NCBI GenBank assembly: GCA_002730555.1
Contig: PCAM01000005.1
Span: 25,799 to 89,798 of the forward strand
Direction of reading: 5' to 3'
Source of the DNA: Chloroflexota bacterium
Lineage (GTDB): Bacteria > Chloroflexota > Dehalococcoidia > Lucifugimonadales > Lucifugimonadaceae
Length of the DNA stretch: 64,000 nucleotides
Under the pieces are notes generated by a model. That model ran no database searches and had not been told where the DNA came from. It was given only the letters and a program-made list of their open reading frames with translations. Positions 48,248 through 60,264 of this stretch are shown here, piece by piece (the stretch's first letter is position 1; every line of letters starts with the position of its first letter). The translations under genes were made by a program, and so were the position numbers.

Positions 48248-48890
48248 TCACCCGGAGGCCGCTATTGCGGTCGCCTCGATCTCGACCACGACCTCCGGTC
48301 TGCCGAGCACGGGCACGCCGACAACCGCCGCAACCGTGTCCATGCCGCCGATCACCTCACCCAGCGCCGCCTCACCCTCGGTCAGTTTGTCCGGGCCGCC
48401 CACGATGTAGGTACGGGTTCGCACAAGATCGCTCCAGGCGAGGTCGTGCTCTTCAAGGGCCCAGCGAATTATCGACAGCGTGTTCTCGACCTGTCCGGCG
48501 ACCTCATACGGATGCTGCACGATCTCGCCGGGCACCGTCGAGGTGGTCCTGGCCACGTACACGACGTCGCCCATGCGCACCGCGCGGCACATTGTTCCGA
48601 TCACGCTCAGCGCGGGTCCGGGGTCGTCGAACAACACCGGATGGGTGGCGCGTATCGCTTCGATTCCCGTTCGTAAACCAGGCGCGCACCCGGACCACAT
48701 CGGCGAGCGAGGAGCCGGCCCTGTGCATCACGTTGGCGGCCGCCTCGTACACCTGCCTCGTTTCGGAAACGGCGCTGCCGCGTTGCGCGGGGATCAGACC
48801 GGAGGAGAAGACTCGCTCTCCGACGACGGCGAGCGTCGCCGTTCCCAGAACGGTCTCCAGGTGGCTGCCGGTCGTGATCGTAGAACGCAC
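48248..48890 (-). pseudogene. Two-domain RidA (YjgF/UK114)-family protein interrupted by a probable 1-nt frameshift
   Basis: ORF 48890..48504 (GERVFSSGLIPAQRG...LADVVRVRAWFTNG) continues in another frame as ORF 48700..48248 (GIEAIRATHPVLFDDPGPALSVIG...); removing one base from the CCC at 48666-48668 fuses them. Confidence 0.7.
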
Positions 48891-48971
48891 TTGTTGGATC
48901 CTTTGATAACTCGAACTCTGCGAACCGATTCGAACACGCCGGCCGGGATTCGAGCCTGACTGGTCCCGTGT

Positions 48972-49910
48972 TCAGCCGTTTTCCGGGAGGCGAGCGCCCT
49001 CGATCGCCGGGTAGCCACGGAGGAATTCACCCGCCGTTACAACGCCGCGGCCTTCCAATTGGATGCGCTTCACTTCAAGCCCCCCTTCGCCTGTTGTGAT
49101 CAGCAGGCGGCCATCTGATATCGACACGACGCCCGGTTGACCGGCGCCGTCCCCGGCAACCACCCCTTCGATGATCTTCAGGTTCTCGCCGGCCCAGCGG
49201 GTGAAGGTTCCCGGCCACGGATGATAGGCGCGTATGGCACGCGTAATCTCGATCGCAGTCGCCTCGAAGTCCAGCTCTCCGTCCGATTTTTTGACGAGAC
49301 TCGTCACGGTCGCGGTCGCGTCATCTTGTTCGCGCGCCGTCAGATCGCCACGCACCCACGCCGGGATGATCTCCACCAAAAGGTTCACGCCCATCATGAA
49401 AAGCCGATCGGTGAGGCTCTCGGCCGTGTCCTCTCCGGTAATCGGCACCGGCGCCGACTGCGCGATCACGGGTCCGGTGTCCACCCCCTCGTCGAGAAGC
49501 ATGACCGAGACTCCGGTCTCCGACGCACCCTCACGAACGGCGGTCACGACGGGGCTCGGGCCGCGATAGAGAGGGAGCAGTGACGGGTGGACGTTGAGGA
49601 CGCCGCGTCCCGGCAGGTCCAGTAGCGCCGGCGGCAGAATGCGGCCGTACGCTAGGACGACGAATATGTCGGTCGGCGTCGCGCTCAGCTCATTTAGCAG
49701 GGCGTCGCCGCGGAGACTGCCCGGACTGTAGACCGGGAGGTTCAACTCCATCGCGGTCTCTTTCACCGGCGTCGGCCGCGGTGTGCGTGAGCGTCCGGAA
49801 ATCCGGTCCGGGCGCGTGTAAACGGCGCTCACGTCGTGCCCGGCTACCACCAGCGAGCGCAGAGCTTTCGCTGCGGCGTCCGGCGTGCCGAAAAAGACGA
49901 TGCGGGTCAT
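48972..49910 (-). CDS. fmt: Methionyl-tRNA formyltransferase
   Basis: MTRIVFFGTPDAAAKALRSL, GRILPPALLDLPGRGVLNVHPSLLPLYRGPSPVVTAVREG, MLLDEGVDTGPV. Confidence 0.95.
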   Translation of the reverse strand: MTRIVFFGTPDAAAKALRSLVVAGHDVSAVYTRPDRISGRSRTPRPTPVKETAMELNLPVYSPGSLRGDALLNELSATPTDIFVVLAYGRILPPALLDLPGRGVLNVHPSLLPLYRGPSPVVTAVREGASETGVSVMLLDEGVDTGPVIAQSAPVPITGEDTAESLTDRLFMMGVNLLVEIIPAWVRGDLTAREQDDATATVTSLVKKSDGELDFEATAIEITRAIRAYHPWPGTFTRWAGENLKIIEGVVAGDGAGQPGVVSISDGRLLITTGEGGLEVKRIQLEGRGVVTAGEFLRGYPAIEGARLPENG

Positions 49911-50178
49911 CGCTCCAAGCCCTTTGTTACCTGAATATGACCGTACCCATAAGAATTGAATTGCCCCAAGACTTGATGCGCGGCACTCATCCGCGCTACT
50001 ACACGGTTCCGGGTCATTCCCCAACCTGAAATCAGCATATTCACGCCCGGTTCAGCAACAACAAATTTTCCGGTATGTCGGCCCAAAATAACCCCTGGGA
50101 GGGGTTGTGTTTCCCGGGGTACATGGTAACGTCACAGCGGCTTCGGGATGGTGCGCTGGTGCAGCGCGAACCGACTCC

Positions 50179-51636
50179 GTGAGCACACTTTTGGTTCCGG
50201 CTCAGGCTCAGGGACCGCCTTATCCAACCCCCGCCTCTCTGATCCTGCCAGAGGACGCCATTCTGACCACTCAAGCACCATCTCAACTCTGGACCGCTAC
50301 GCTCGGCCGTCTTCAACTGGAAGTGCCCAGGCCAAATTTCGAGACCTGGTTAAAAGGAACTCAGGCGCTGCGTTTCGATGATGAATGCCTGGTTGTTGGC
50401 ACGGAGAGCGCGTTCGCCGCGACCATGCTGGAAGAACGTCTCGCCGCGACGATCTCCCGGGCAGTAGAGCGTATCGCAGGCCAATCCATCACGGTACGTT
50501 TTGAGGTGATCTCTGACGCCGACGGACCGTCGGCAAACGGGATCGGAGACCGCCGGGACGAGCGGCCCGACAAGCCGGCGAGTCAGCCGCCCGATCCTAA
50601 CTCCCCTTTTGGGTCGCTCCCGCTGAATCCACGCTACACATTTGACGAATTCGTCGTCGGCCCCTCAAATGAACTCGCACATGCGGCGGCTACGCGCGTA
50701 GCCGCCGAGCCAGGTCGCGTTTACAACCCCCTGTACCTGTACGCGGGCGTAGGACTGGGCAAGACGCATCTTTTACAGGCCATCGGAAACGCGTTGACGT
50801 CCCGTGGTATGCACCTGATCTACGTGAGCAGTGAACGCTTCACGAACGACTACATCCGCTCCATCCAGGACGGAACGACTGAACAGTTCCGGGCTTTCTA
50901 CAGGGGCGCCGACGCACTTCTTGTGGACGACATCCAGTTCATCGCCGGTAAGGCGCAGACGCAGGAAGGCTTCTTCCACACGTTTAACGAGCTGCACATG
51001 GGAACCAAGCAGGTCGTCGTAACGGGCGACGAGCCAGCCCGCCAGTCGCTCCTTGAAGAGCGCATCCAGTCACGACTTGAGGGTGGGTTGGTGGTGGACA
51101 TCCAGCCGCCCGACTATGAGACGCGCACGGCGATCCTGCGTGAGAAGTCTAAGAGTCTGCAGGCTCAACTACCCGAGGATGTGCTTGACGTTGTCGCCTC
51201 TCGTCCGTCTTCAAACGTCAGGGAGCTCGAAGGATCGTTGAACCGGATCGTGGCGTACGCCCAGATGACGGGCACCCCTGTCACGGTCGATGTCGCCCGC
51301 AAGGGGCTTGGCGACCTGCTCACGACGAGACAGGAGGCTCCCATGACGCCGTCCGCAGTGATTAAAGCGGTCTCGGAGCAGTTCGGCACTGATTCAGAAA
51401 CGCTCAAAGGCCCGCGGAGGACCAAAGAGGTTTCCAGAGCCCGTCACGTCGCGATGTACCTGCTTCGAGAAACAAGTTTATTAAGCTCTCCTCAGGTAGG
51501 CTTGGCCCTTGGCGGCCGTGACCATTCAACGGTCCTGTACGCTCAACGCAAGGTCGAGCAGTTGATAGAGACGGATCCGGAACTCAGAAGCATCATAGCA
51601 ACGATCCGCCAGCGGCTCGCCAGTCAGCCTCGCTAA
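50179..51636 (+). CDS. dnaA: Chromosomal replication initiator protein DnaA (start uncertain; listed ORF begins at 50107)
   Basis: NPRYTFDEFVVGPSNELAHAAATRVA, LYLYAGVGLGKTHLLQAIGN, LLVDDIQFIAGK, SRARHVAMYLLRETSLLSSPQVGLALGGRDHSTVLYAQRKVE. Confidence 0.96.
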   Translation: MSTLLVPAQAQGPPYPTPASLILPEDAILTTQAPSQLWTATLGRLQLEVPRPNFETWLKGTQALRFDDECLVVGTESAFAATMLEERLAATISRAVERIAGQSITVRFEVISDADGPSANGIGDRRDERPDKPASQPPDPNSPFGSLPLNPRYTFDEFVVGPSNELAHAAATRVAAEPGRVYNPLYLYAGVGLGKTHLLQAIGNALTSRGMHLIYVSSERFTNDYIRSIQDGTTEQFRAFYRGADALLVDDIQFIAGKAQTQEGFFHTFNELHMGTKQVVVTGDEPARQSLLEERIQSRLEGGLVVDIQPPDYETRTAILREKSKSLQAQLPEDVLDVVASRPSSNVRELEGSLNRIVAYAQMTGTPVTVDVARKGLGDLLTTRQEAPMTPSAVIKAVSEQFGTDSETLKGPRRTKEVSRARHVAMYLLRETSLLSSPQVGLALGGRDHSTVLYAQRKVEQLIETDPELRSIIATIRQRLASQPR

Positions 51637-51971
51637 CAAGTTTCAGCCATAAATGTCCTGTTTTGACGCGCTTTATTTTGGAAATTCGTCATACAGGTGC
51701 ACCACCACGAATTTCATCATTCCATCGAGAACCTGTGGAAAACACTGTTGTTTCTTGTGGATAACTGTAGTCTCTTGTTAAAACGGTTCCCGAATTTTCA
51801 CCCTGTTGAGTTAAACCCTCTTCGCGTTAGCATCAAGTCCACAGCCTGTCCGCATAAACTCCTCAGATCCCGGAATGGGATTCGCCTCGTATACGAGGCC
51901 AGTTTCCGAAGTCTCCACCGACTTATTAAGATGATGAACGTTCCAAGACACATCTCGTTTCTGGTGAATGT
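51637..51971 (+). other. Putative origin of replication (oriC)
   Basis: AT-richer gap directly after dnaA with TTGTGGATAA (51755-51764) and CTGTGGAAAA (51733-51742), plus gtccaca near 51836. Confidence 0.7.
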
Positions 51972-51974
51972 GCA

Positions 51975-53270
51975 TTGATTGATTCCACTCTTATCCATGT
52001 CCGTGCCGGGAATGGTGGAAATGGAGTTGTTTCTTTCCGTCGTGAGAAGTTCGCACCAAACGGCGGGCCCGATGGTGGCGATGGAGGGAATGGGGGGGAC
52101 ATCTTCTTGGTTGCCGACAAATCTCTAAACACTCTCCAGAAATTTCAATACCGCCAGAGGTTCGAGGCTAAATCTGGAGGAAACGGATCTAGCAAGAAGA
52201 GGCACGGGGCGAGCGCAGATGATCTCGTGATCACCCTTCCCGTGGGTACAGAAGTATGGGAAGTGATCTCAGATCCTGGAGTTGAAGACGAGTTTCTTGC
52301 TGATCTCTCTCAGCATGGGGATACGGTCGTAGCCGCTAAAGGTGGTCAGGGAGGGCAGGGCAACACTAAATATGTGACCGCGCAGAACCAGGAACCGTTG
52401 TTGGCAGAGGGTGGGCAGACAGGGGACGGCCGAGAGCTACGTTTAGAACTGAAGCTTCTTGCGGACGTGGGGATCATTGGGATGCCGAACGCCGGTAAAT
52501 CCAGCTTGTTGGCAGCTCTCACGGGCGCCCGGCCAAAGGTGGCGGCGTATTCGTTCACTACCCTTGAGCCATCACTTGGAGTGCTGTCGCGCCGACTGGA
52601 CTCGATCGTTCTGGTGGAGATCCCCGGGTTGATCAAGGGGGCGGCAGAAGGCATTGGCCTGGGTCACGATTTCCTGAGACACGTGGAGCGAACCCGGCTG
52701 CTCGTACACCTGGTGGATGGAACCGAAGACGACGTAGAGGATCGAATGCGGCTGATCAATGCCGAGCTCCTGGCGTTTGACGAGAAGCTGGCGGAGACGC
52801 CCCAGATAGCCGTTATCAATAAGTCGGACCGGCCAGAGGTGTCCGAGACTTTCGAGGGGATGCAGGACGACCTGGCTCGAAACGTGTCTACCGGTGAAGC
52901 GGTTTGCGTATCGGCAGCGACGTATGACGGTCTCGAAGAGTTGTCAGGCATATTGTTTAAAACGCTTGACACCATCCGGGCCGACCAGGACGCTCGCGAG
53001 GCCATCAAAGACGACGATAGCCTGGTGAGGGTGCTCCGACCGGAAGCAAGGTCTTCCCGACCGCTTGTTGTCGCGGAAGGATCGACGTTTCGCGTCCTGC
53101 ACGATAGGGCGATACGGGTAGCCAGTGCGAGCGATCTCAATATGTATGAAGTTCAGCTTCAGCTACACCGTCTTATGGAGAGGATCGGCGTCGTACAGGC
53201 GCTCGAAGACTTGGGCGTCAAAACGGGGGACACGGTTTTCATAGGAGAGGCCGAGCTCGAGTGGAGCTAA
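51975..53270 (+). CDS. obgE: GTPase Obg/CgtA (TTG start)
   Basis: IHVRAGNGGNGVVSFRREKFAPNGGPDGGDGGNGGDI, GMPNAGKSSLLAALTGARPKVAAYSFTTLEPSLGVL, C-terminal OCT domain. Confidence 0.96.
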   Translation: MIDSTLIHVRAGNGGNGVVSFRREKFAPNGGPDGGDGGNGGDIFLVADKSLNTLQKFQYRQRFEAKSGGNGSSKKRHGASADDLVITLPVGTEVWEVISDPGVEDEFLADLSQHGDTVVAAKGGQGGQGNTKYVTAQNQEPLLAEGGQTGDGRELRLELKLLADVGIIGMPNAGKSSLLAALTGARPKVAAYSFTTLEPSLGVLSRRLDSIVLVEIPGLIKGAAEGIGLGHDFLRHVERTRLLVHLVDGTEDDVEDRMRLINAELLAFDEKLAETPQIAVINKSDRPEVSETFEGMQDDLARNVSTGEAVCVSAATYDGLEELSGILFKTLDTIRADQDAREAIKDDDSLVRVLRPEARSSRPLVVAEGSTFRVLHDRAIRVASASDLNMYEVQLQLHRLMERIGVVQALEDLGVKTGDTVFIGEAELEWS

Positions 53271-53911
53271 CTGGCGCCAACAGTTCGAGGGTCGGCCGGA
53301 TACGCAGCCGGATCGGTGTCTTGGGCGGGACGTTTGATCCCGTTCACAACGGCCACCTGGCCATCGCTACGGCCGTGTTCAACGTACTCGAGTTGACCAG
53401 CGTGCTGTTCGTTCCTGCGGCGCGACCTTGGATGAAGACGTTCGGCGTCGGCGTGAGTTCGATCGACCACCGGATCGCGATGGTGAAGCTAGCGACGGAG
53501 GATCGTGAGGGGTTCGAGCTATCGACCGTCGACGCCGAACGTGGCGGGCCGTCGTACAGTGTCGACACGATCACTGACCTCAGGGCCGAGTACGGCCGTG
53601 CGTCCGAGCTACTGTTGATCCTGGGGGCCGATGCACTTGAAGAGTTCCCGCGCTGGCGTGAGCCTGAACGGCTCGTGAGTATGTGCACTATGGTGTGTGT
53701 GGGCCGGCCGGGGAGCGGCCTGCCGGAAGAGCTGCCTGCCGGCCACCCCGGTCGAGACGCCCAGTTCGTTTCCGGACCCATGCTCTCGATAAACGCGACC
53801 GATATCCGTGCCCGCGTTGCGAGCGGCGTGTCTATTCAAGGGCTGGTCGGCGCGTCTGTAAACGCATATATCGAGCGGCACGGGCTGTATAAGGCCGAAG
53901 GCTCGGTATAA
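53261..53911 (+). CDS. nadD: Nicotinate-nucleotide adenylyltransferase
   Basis: IGVLGGTFDPVHNGHLAIA, FVPAARPWMK, SYSVDTITDLRAEY, LLILGADALEEFPRWREPERL, ISINATDIRAR-like. Confidence 0.93.
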   Translation: MELTGANSSRVGRIRSRIGVLGGTFDPVHNGHLAIATAVFNVLELTSVLFVPAARPWMKTFGVGVSSIDHRIAMVKLATEDREGFELSTVDAERGGPSYSVDTITDLRAEYGRASELLLILGADALEEFPRWREPERLVSMCTMVCVGRPGSGLPEELPAGHPGRDAQFVSGPMLSINATDIRARVASGVSIQGLVGASVNAYIERHGLYKAEGSV

Positions 53912-53950
53912 CGTGATCCCACATCCCGGAGATCCGAGGAGAGGCGACAG

Positions 53951-54526
53951 TTGACCGATCTCAAAGCGCTTGCGTCGAGGACCCTGGAACGTGCTCTGGA
54001 GTTAGGCGCTCTCAGATTCGGGGATTTCACGCTGACCTCGGGAACGAAAAGCAACTACTACTTCGATGGCCGCGTCCTGTCGCTTGATCCTGAGGGCGCT
54101 GACCTGGTTTCGGAGGCGTTTCTGGCGATGGCCGTCGAGGTGCGCGCGGCCGGCGTCGGTGGCCCCACAGTCGCCGCGGTGCCTATCGCCGGGGCGGTGG
54201 CGTTGCGGAGCAGACAGGCAGGGACGCCGATGGACGGGTACTTCGTACGGGACGCTATCAAGGAACACGGCGCCCGTAAACAGGTGGAGGGAGCGATCAA
54301 GCCCGGGGCCAGGGTCGTCGTGTTTGACGACACAGTTTCCACCGGCGGAAGCCTGCTGGTCGCCATGGATGCGATCCAGGACTTCGGATGTGAGGTCGCC
54401 GCCGTGCTGTGCGTGCTGGATCGCCACCAGGGCGGAAGTGATGAGGTACACAAGCGCGGCGTGCCATTCCGGGCGCTGCTTGAAGCGGACGCCAACGGCA
54501 ACGTCGCTGTGTCTGAGGCCCTTTAG
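53951..54526 (+). CDS. pyrE: Orotate phosphoribosyltransferase
   Basis: GALRFGDFTLTSGTKSNYYFDGRVL, VPIAGAVALRSR, KEHGARKQVEG, VVVFDDTVSTGGSLL. Confidence 0.93.
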   Translation: MTDLKALASRTLERALELGALRFGDFTLTSGTKSNYYFDGRVLSLDPEGADLVSEAFLAMAVEVRAAGVGGPTVAAVPIAGAVALRSRQAGTPMDGYFVRDAIKEHGARKQVEGAIKPGARVVVFDDTVSTGGSLLVAMDAIQDFGCEVAAVLCVLDRHQGGSDEVHKRGVPFRALLEADANGNVAVSEAL

Positions 54527-54540
54527 ACCAGGAATAAGAA

Positions 54541-54572
54541 GCCCGGGCTCCTAAAAACGGGAAGGCCCGGGC
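54541..54572. terminator. Inverted repeat GCCCGGGC...GCCCGGGC between convergent pyrE and gyrB (possible bidirectional terminator)
   Basis: 8-bp stem 54541-54548 / 54565-54572. Confidence 0.45.
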
Positions 54573-54597
54573 GGTTATCGACTGATTGCCGGTTTGA

Positions 54598-57090
<2,493 letters not shown>

Positions 57091-57379
57091 TTAGCGATCG
57101 TTGGGCGCGTTAGTCGCGGCCCCGAGGCGAAAACCCCGAGAACTTGGGGCGAAAAATGGGCGCGTGAAATTGTTGAATGCAGGTCGTGCTTACTGGGTGT
57201 CGACGTCCGAGTCAGTGCTTCAGCGGCGAACACTTGCCCCGAGGGGAGCAGCTTCACGCGCGCACGTACCTTGAAGCGAGGTCCGCGACCACCCGATCGT
57301 AACACAAACGTACGGGCGAATCAAAAAAACCGACGGTGTTCAAGGCCTGTTCGGGCCAACCCGAAACGACACTTTTTTC

Positions 57380-57667
57380 ATGAATGATTTGGCCTCGCTC
57401 GGCGTTATCACCTTATATCTAGCCCTGGTCAACGCCTGGGCCGCCGGACTCGTCTGGTGGGACAAACGGCAGGCCGGATGGGGGCGAAGGCGTATTCGCG
57501 AGCGCACTTTGTTCCTGTCTGCGTTCGCAGGAGGCTTTATTGGCGGTATCTGGGCGATGCGAGGACTGCGGCATAAAACCTTGAAAACATCGTTCATCTG
57601 GCGTTTCGCACTGGCCACGCTGGCGAATCTGTCCCTCTGGGCCGTAGCGGCCTGGCTGGCCGTGTAG
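57380..57667 (+). CDS. DUF1294-family small membrane protein
   Basis: WWDKRQAGWGRRRIRERTLFLSAFAGGFIGGIWAMRGLRHKTLKTSF matches the family core. Confidence 0.8.
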   Translation: MNDLASLGVITLYLALVNAWAAGLVWWDKRQAGWGRRRIRERTLFLSAFAGGFIGGIWAMRGLRHKTLKTSFIWRFALATLANLSLWAVAAWLAV

Positions 57668-57848
57668 CAACACCCTGAGGCGCGGTTTACGGCCCTCCGG
57701 GCGGAAGTTCTGTTTCCGGGGATATAATCACTCCGCTCTGCGGGGAAACCTGACCCTGGACCGATCCGAAAATCTTGTTTATCACGGTGATAATCACGGC
57801 GAGCACCAAGCCAGTACCGAAACGCGAAAGCGCCTGAGGAGGCAACCC

Positions 57849-58838
57849 TTGGCCATCGATAAAGATCTCCTGATGCTGATGCTGCGGCGCATGTGGACTA
57901 TCCGACATTTCGAGGAAACGGTGATCGACATTTATGCCAAGGGCGAGTTTGGGGGAGCCGCGCACCCGTATATCGGCGAAGAAGCGGTCGCCGTCGGGGC
58001 CTGCGTCGCGATGCAGGACACGGACTACATCGCCGGCAACCACCGCTCGCACGGCCACCCGCTGGCCAAGGGTGGGGACCCGAAGCGCGCCATGGCCGAA
58101 CTGCTGGGCCGAGTGGACGGCTACTGCAAAGGCAAGGGCGGGTCGATGCACCTCGCCGATTTCTCGGTCGGGATCCTCGGCGAGTCCGGGATTCTCGGCT
58201 CATCACTGCCCGTGGCGACCGGCGCGGCGCTGGCGTCCAAGATCAAGGGCGAGGATTTCATCTCCGCGGTGTTCTTCGGCGACGGCGCGTCAAACCAGGG
58301 TGCGTGCCATGAGTCGATGAACCTGGCGTCGGTGTGGAAGCTGCCGATCATCTTTATCTGTGAGAACAATCAGTACGCCGTCACGACGTCGTACCGGGAC
58401 ACCGTGGCGGTGGAGCATGTGTCCGACCGGGCCAGCGCCTACAACATGCCTGGCGTGCTCGTAGACGGCCAGGACGTGGTCGCCATGTATGAGGCGGTCA
58501 GCGTGGGGATCGAGCGTGCCCGGGCGGGAGAGGGACCGAGCCTGGTTGAGGGACTCACCTACCGGTACGAGGAGCACTCGCTGGGGCTGGGGCGCATCCG
58601 CCGAGGCGAGTATCGGCCGGAAGAAGAGATCGAGACGTGGCGGCAGCGCGACCCGATCGTGATCCACGAGAAGCGGCTGGTTGAACAGGGAATCGCAACT
58701 CAGGAAGAGTGCGATGCGGTGAGGGATGAAGAAGCAAAAGAGATCGAAGAGGCGCTTGAATTCGCCCGCAACAGCCCGTTCCCGGAGCCCGGTGACCTGT
58801 TCGACGACATGTTCGCGGACGCGATACCGCAGCCGTAA
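57849..58838 (+). CDS. ThDP-dependent dehydrogenase E1 component alpha subunit (pyruvate/acetoin/2-oxo acid)
   Basis: MWTIRHFEETVIDIYAKGEFGGAAHPYIGEEAVAVG, HRSHGHPLAKGGD, GKGGSMHLADFSVGILGESGILGSSLPVATGAA, FFGDGASNQGACHESMNLASVWKLPIIFICENNQYAV. Confidence 0.93.
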   Translation: MAIDKDLLMLMLRRMWTIRHFEETVIDIYAKGEFGGAAHPYIGEEAVAVGACVAMQDTDYIAGNHRSHGHPLAKGGDPKRAMAELLGRVDGYCKGKGGSMHLADFSVGILGESGILGSSLPVATGAALASKIKGEDFISAVFFGDGASNQGACHESMNLASVWKLPIIFICENNQYAVTTSYRDTVAVEHVSDRASAYNMPGVLVDGQDVVAMYEAVSVGIERARAGEGPSLVEGLTYRYEEHSLGLGRIRRGEYRPEEEIETWRQRDPIVIHEKRLVEQGIATQEECDAVRDEEAKEIEEALEFARNSPFPEPGDLFDDMFADAIPQP

Positions 58839-58922
58839 TCGGCTTGAAGTAACCCCCCGATTCACTCCAGCGCAAGTCGTTAATTCTCCGGGTTCGACCG
58901 GACGTAAAGTGAGATGTAGACC

Positions 58923-59906
58923 GTGCCAGAAACAGTATTTGTAAACGCCATCAATGAAGCCCTGCAAGAAGAGATGAAGCGGGACGAGTCGGTCTTCATC
59001 ATGGGCGAGGACATCAAGCGCTCTATCTACGGGGCGACGATGGGCCTCCTGGAGGAGTTCGGCGAGAAGCGCGTACTGGACACTCCGCTTTCGGAGAACG
59101 CCTTCTTTGGCGCCGCGGTTGGAGCCGCGGCCGTTGGTATGCGGCCCGTGGTGGAAACACTGACGAGCTTCATGTGGGTGGCGATGGATCAGCTCGTGAG
59201 CCAAGCCGCAAAGATGCGCTACATGTTCGGTGGGCAGGTCAATCTGCCGGTGGTGTACCGGGCGACGATGTACTACGGCGGCGGCTCGGCGGCGCACCAC
59301 TCTGACCGCTCGTACCCGATGTTTATGAACATGCCGGGGCTCAAGATCGTTGCGCCATCGAACCCGGCCGACATGAAGGGTTTGATGAAGACGGCGATTC
59401 GCGACAACGACGTGGTGATCATGTTCGAGGACGGGACGCTCTTTGGGAACCGCGGAGAGGTGCCGGCAAACGAGGACGTGCCGGGCGGTGAGCTGCTCAT
59501 CCCGTTTGGACAGGCGAACACGCTGCGCGAGGGCAGCGATGTCACGGCGGTGGCGATCGCCGGTTCTGTGCCGCACGCTCTATCCGCTGCGGAGGAGCTT
59601 GAGGCCGACGGGATATCGGTCGAGGTGATCGACCCCAGAACGCTTGTACCGCTGGACAAGGCGACCATCCTGGCGTCCGTCGAGAAGACGGGACGACTGG
59701 TTATCGCAGACCCGGCGCACAAGGTGTGCAGCGCGGCGTCCGAGATCGCGTCGATCGTCGCCGAAGAAGGCTTCTGGTCCTTGCAAGCGCCGATCGCCAA
59801 AGTGGCGTCCGAGCAGGTGCACATCCCCTACAGCCCGGCCCTGGAAAAGCTGGTCTACCCGACGAAAGAGAAGATCGCGGATGCAGTGAAGCGGACTCTG
59901 GAGTAG
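58923..59906 (+). CDS. ThDP-dependent dehydrogenase E1 component beta subunit
   Basis: INEALQEEMKRDESVFIMGEDI, DTPLSENAFFGAAVGAAAVGMRPVVETLTSFM, AKMRYMFGGQVNLPVVYRA, EVIDPRTLVPLDKATI. Confidence 0.93.
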   Translation: MPETVFVNAINEALQEEMKRDESVFIMGEDIKRSIYGATMGLLEEFGEKRVLDTPLSENAFFGAAVGAAAVGMRPVVETLTSFMWVAMDQLVSQAAKMRYMFGGQVNLPVVYRATMYYGGGSAAHHSDRSYPMFMNMPGLKIVAPSNPADMKGLMKTAIRDNDVVIMFEDGTLFGNRGEVPANEDVPGGELLIPFGQANTLREGSDVTAVAIAGSVPHALSAAEELEADGISVEVIDPRTLVPLDKATILASVEKTGRLVIADPAHKVCSAASEIASIVAEEGFWSLQAPIAKVASEQVHIPYSPALEKLVYPTKEKIADAVKRTLE

Positions 59907-59939
59907 CGAGACCAAAAAAATTGGAGGAAGAGGTGTGAG

Positions 59940-60239
59940 ATGGCTGAGCATGAAATTTTCTTGTCTGTCCCGACCTATGGAGTCCGATACTCGAACGTGG
60001 CATTTGAAACCTGGAACAACGGAGCATTACTGGGCCGATTGCCAGTTAGTAGCGGCGATTTGGAATGGCGGCTCCCAAATGAAATGAACAGAGAGGCCAT
60101 CCGATCGGATGGGAAGACTTCTCGGAAATCATGGCCAAACGTCCTCAACGGCCACAGTAATCTCGAATCCAGTCGACGCACTCCAATTTCAAAAGATCCG
60201 ATACGCGTTCTGACGGTACTCTTGTGCACCGACAACTAA
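59940..60239 (+). CDS. Hypothetical protein
   Basis: ATG preceded by strong Shine-Dalgarno ggaggaagaggtg; no recognised domain. Confidence 0.4.
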   Translation: MAEHEIFLSVPTYGVRYSNVAFETWNNGALLGRLPVSSGDLEWRLPNEMNREAIRSDGKTSRKSWPNVLNGHSNLESSRRTPISKDPIRVLTVLLCTDN

Positions 60240-60264
60240 AGAAAGATGCCGATCGGAGTGCTAT

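Noticed and set aside
58290-59576. 428-aa minus-strand ORF
   Set aside because: Antisense of the E1 alpha/beta genes, whose protein motifs are unambiguous
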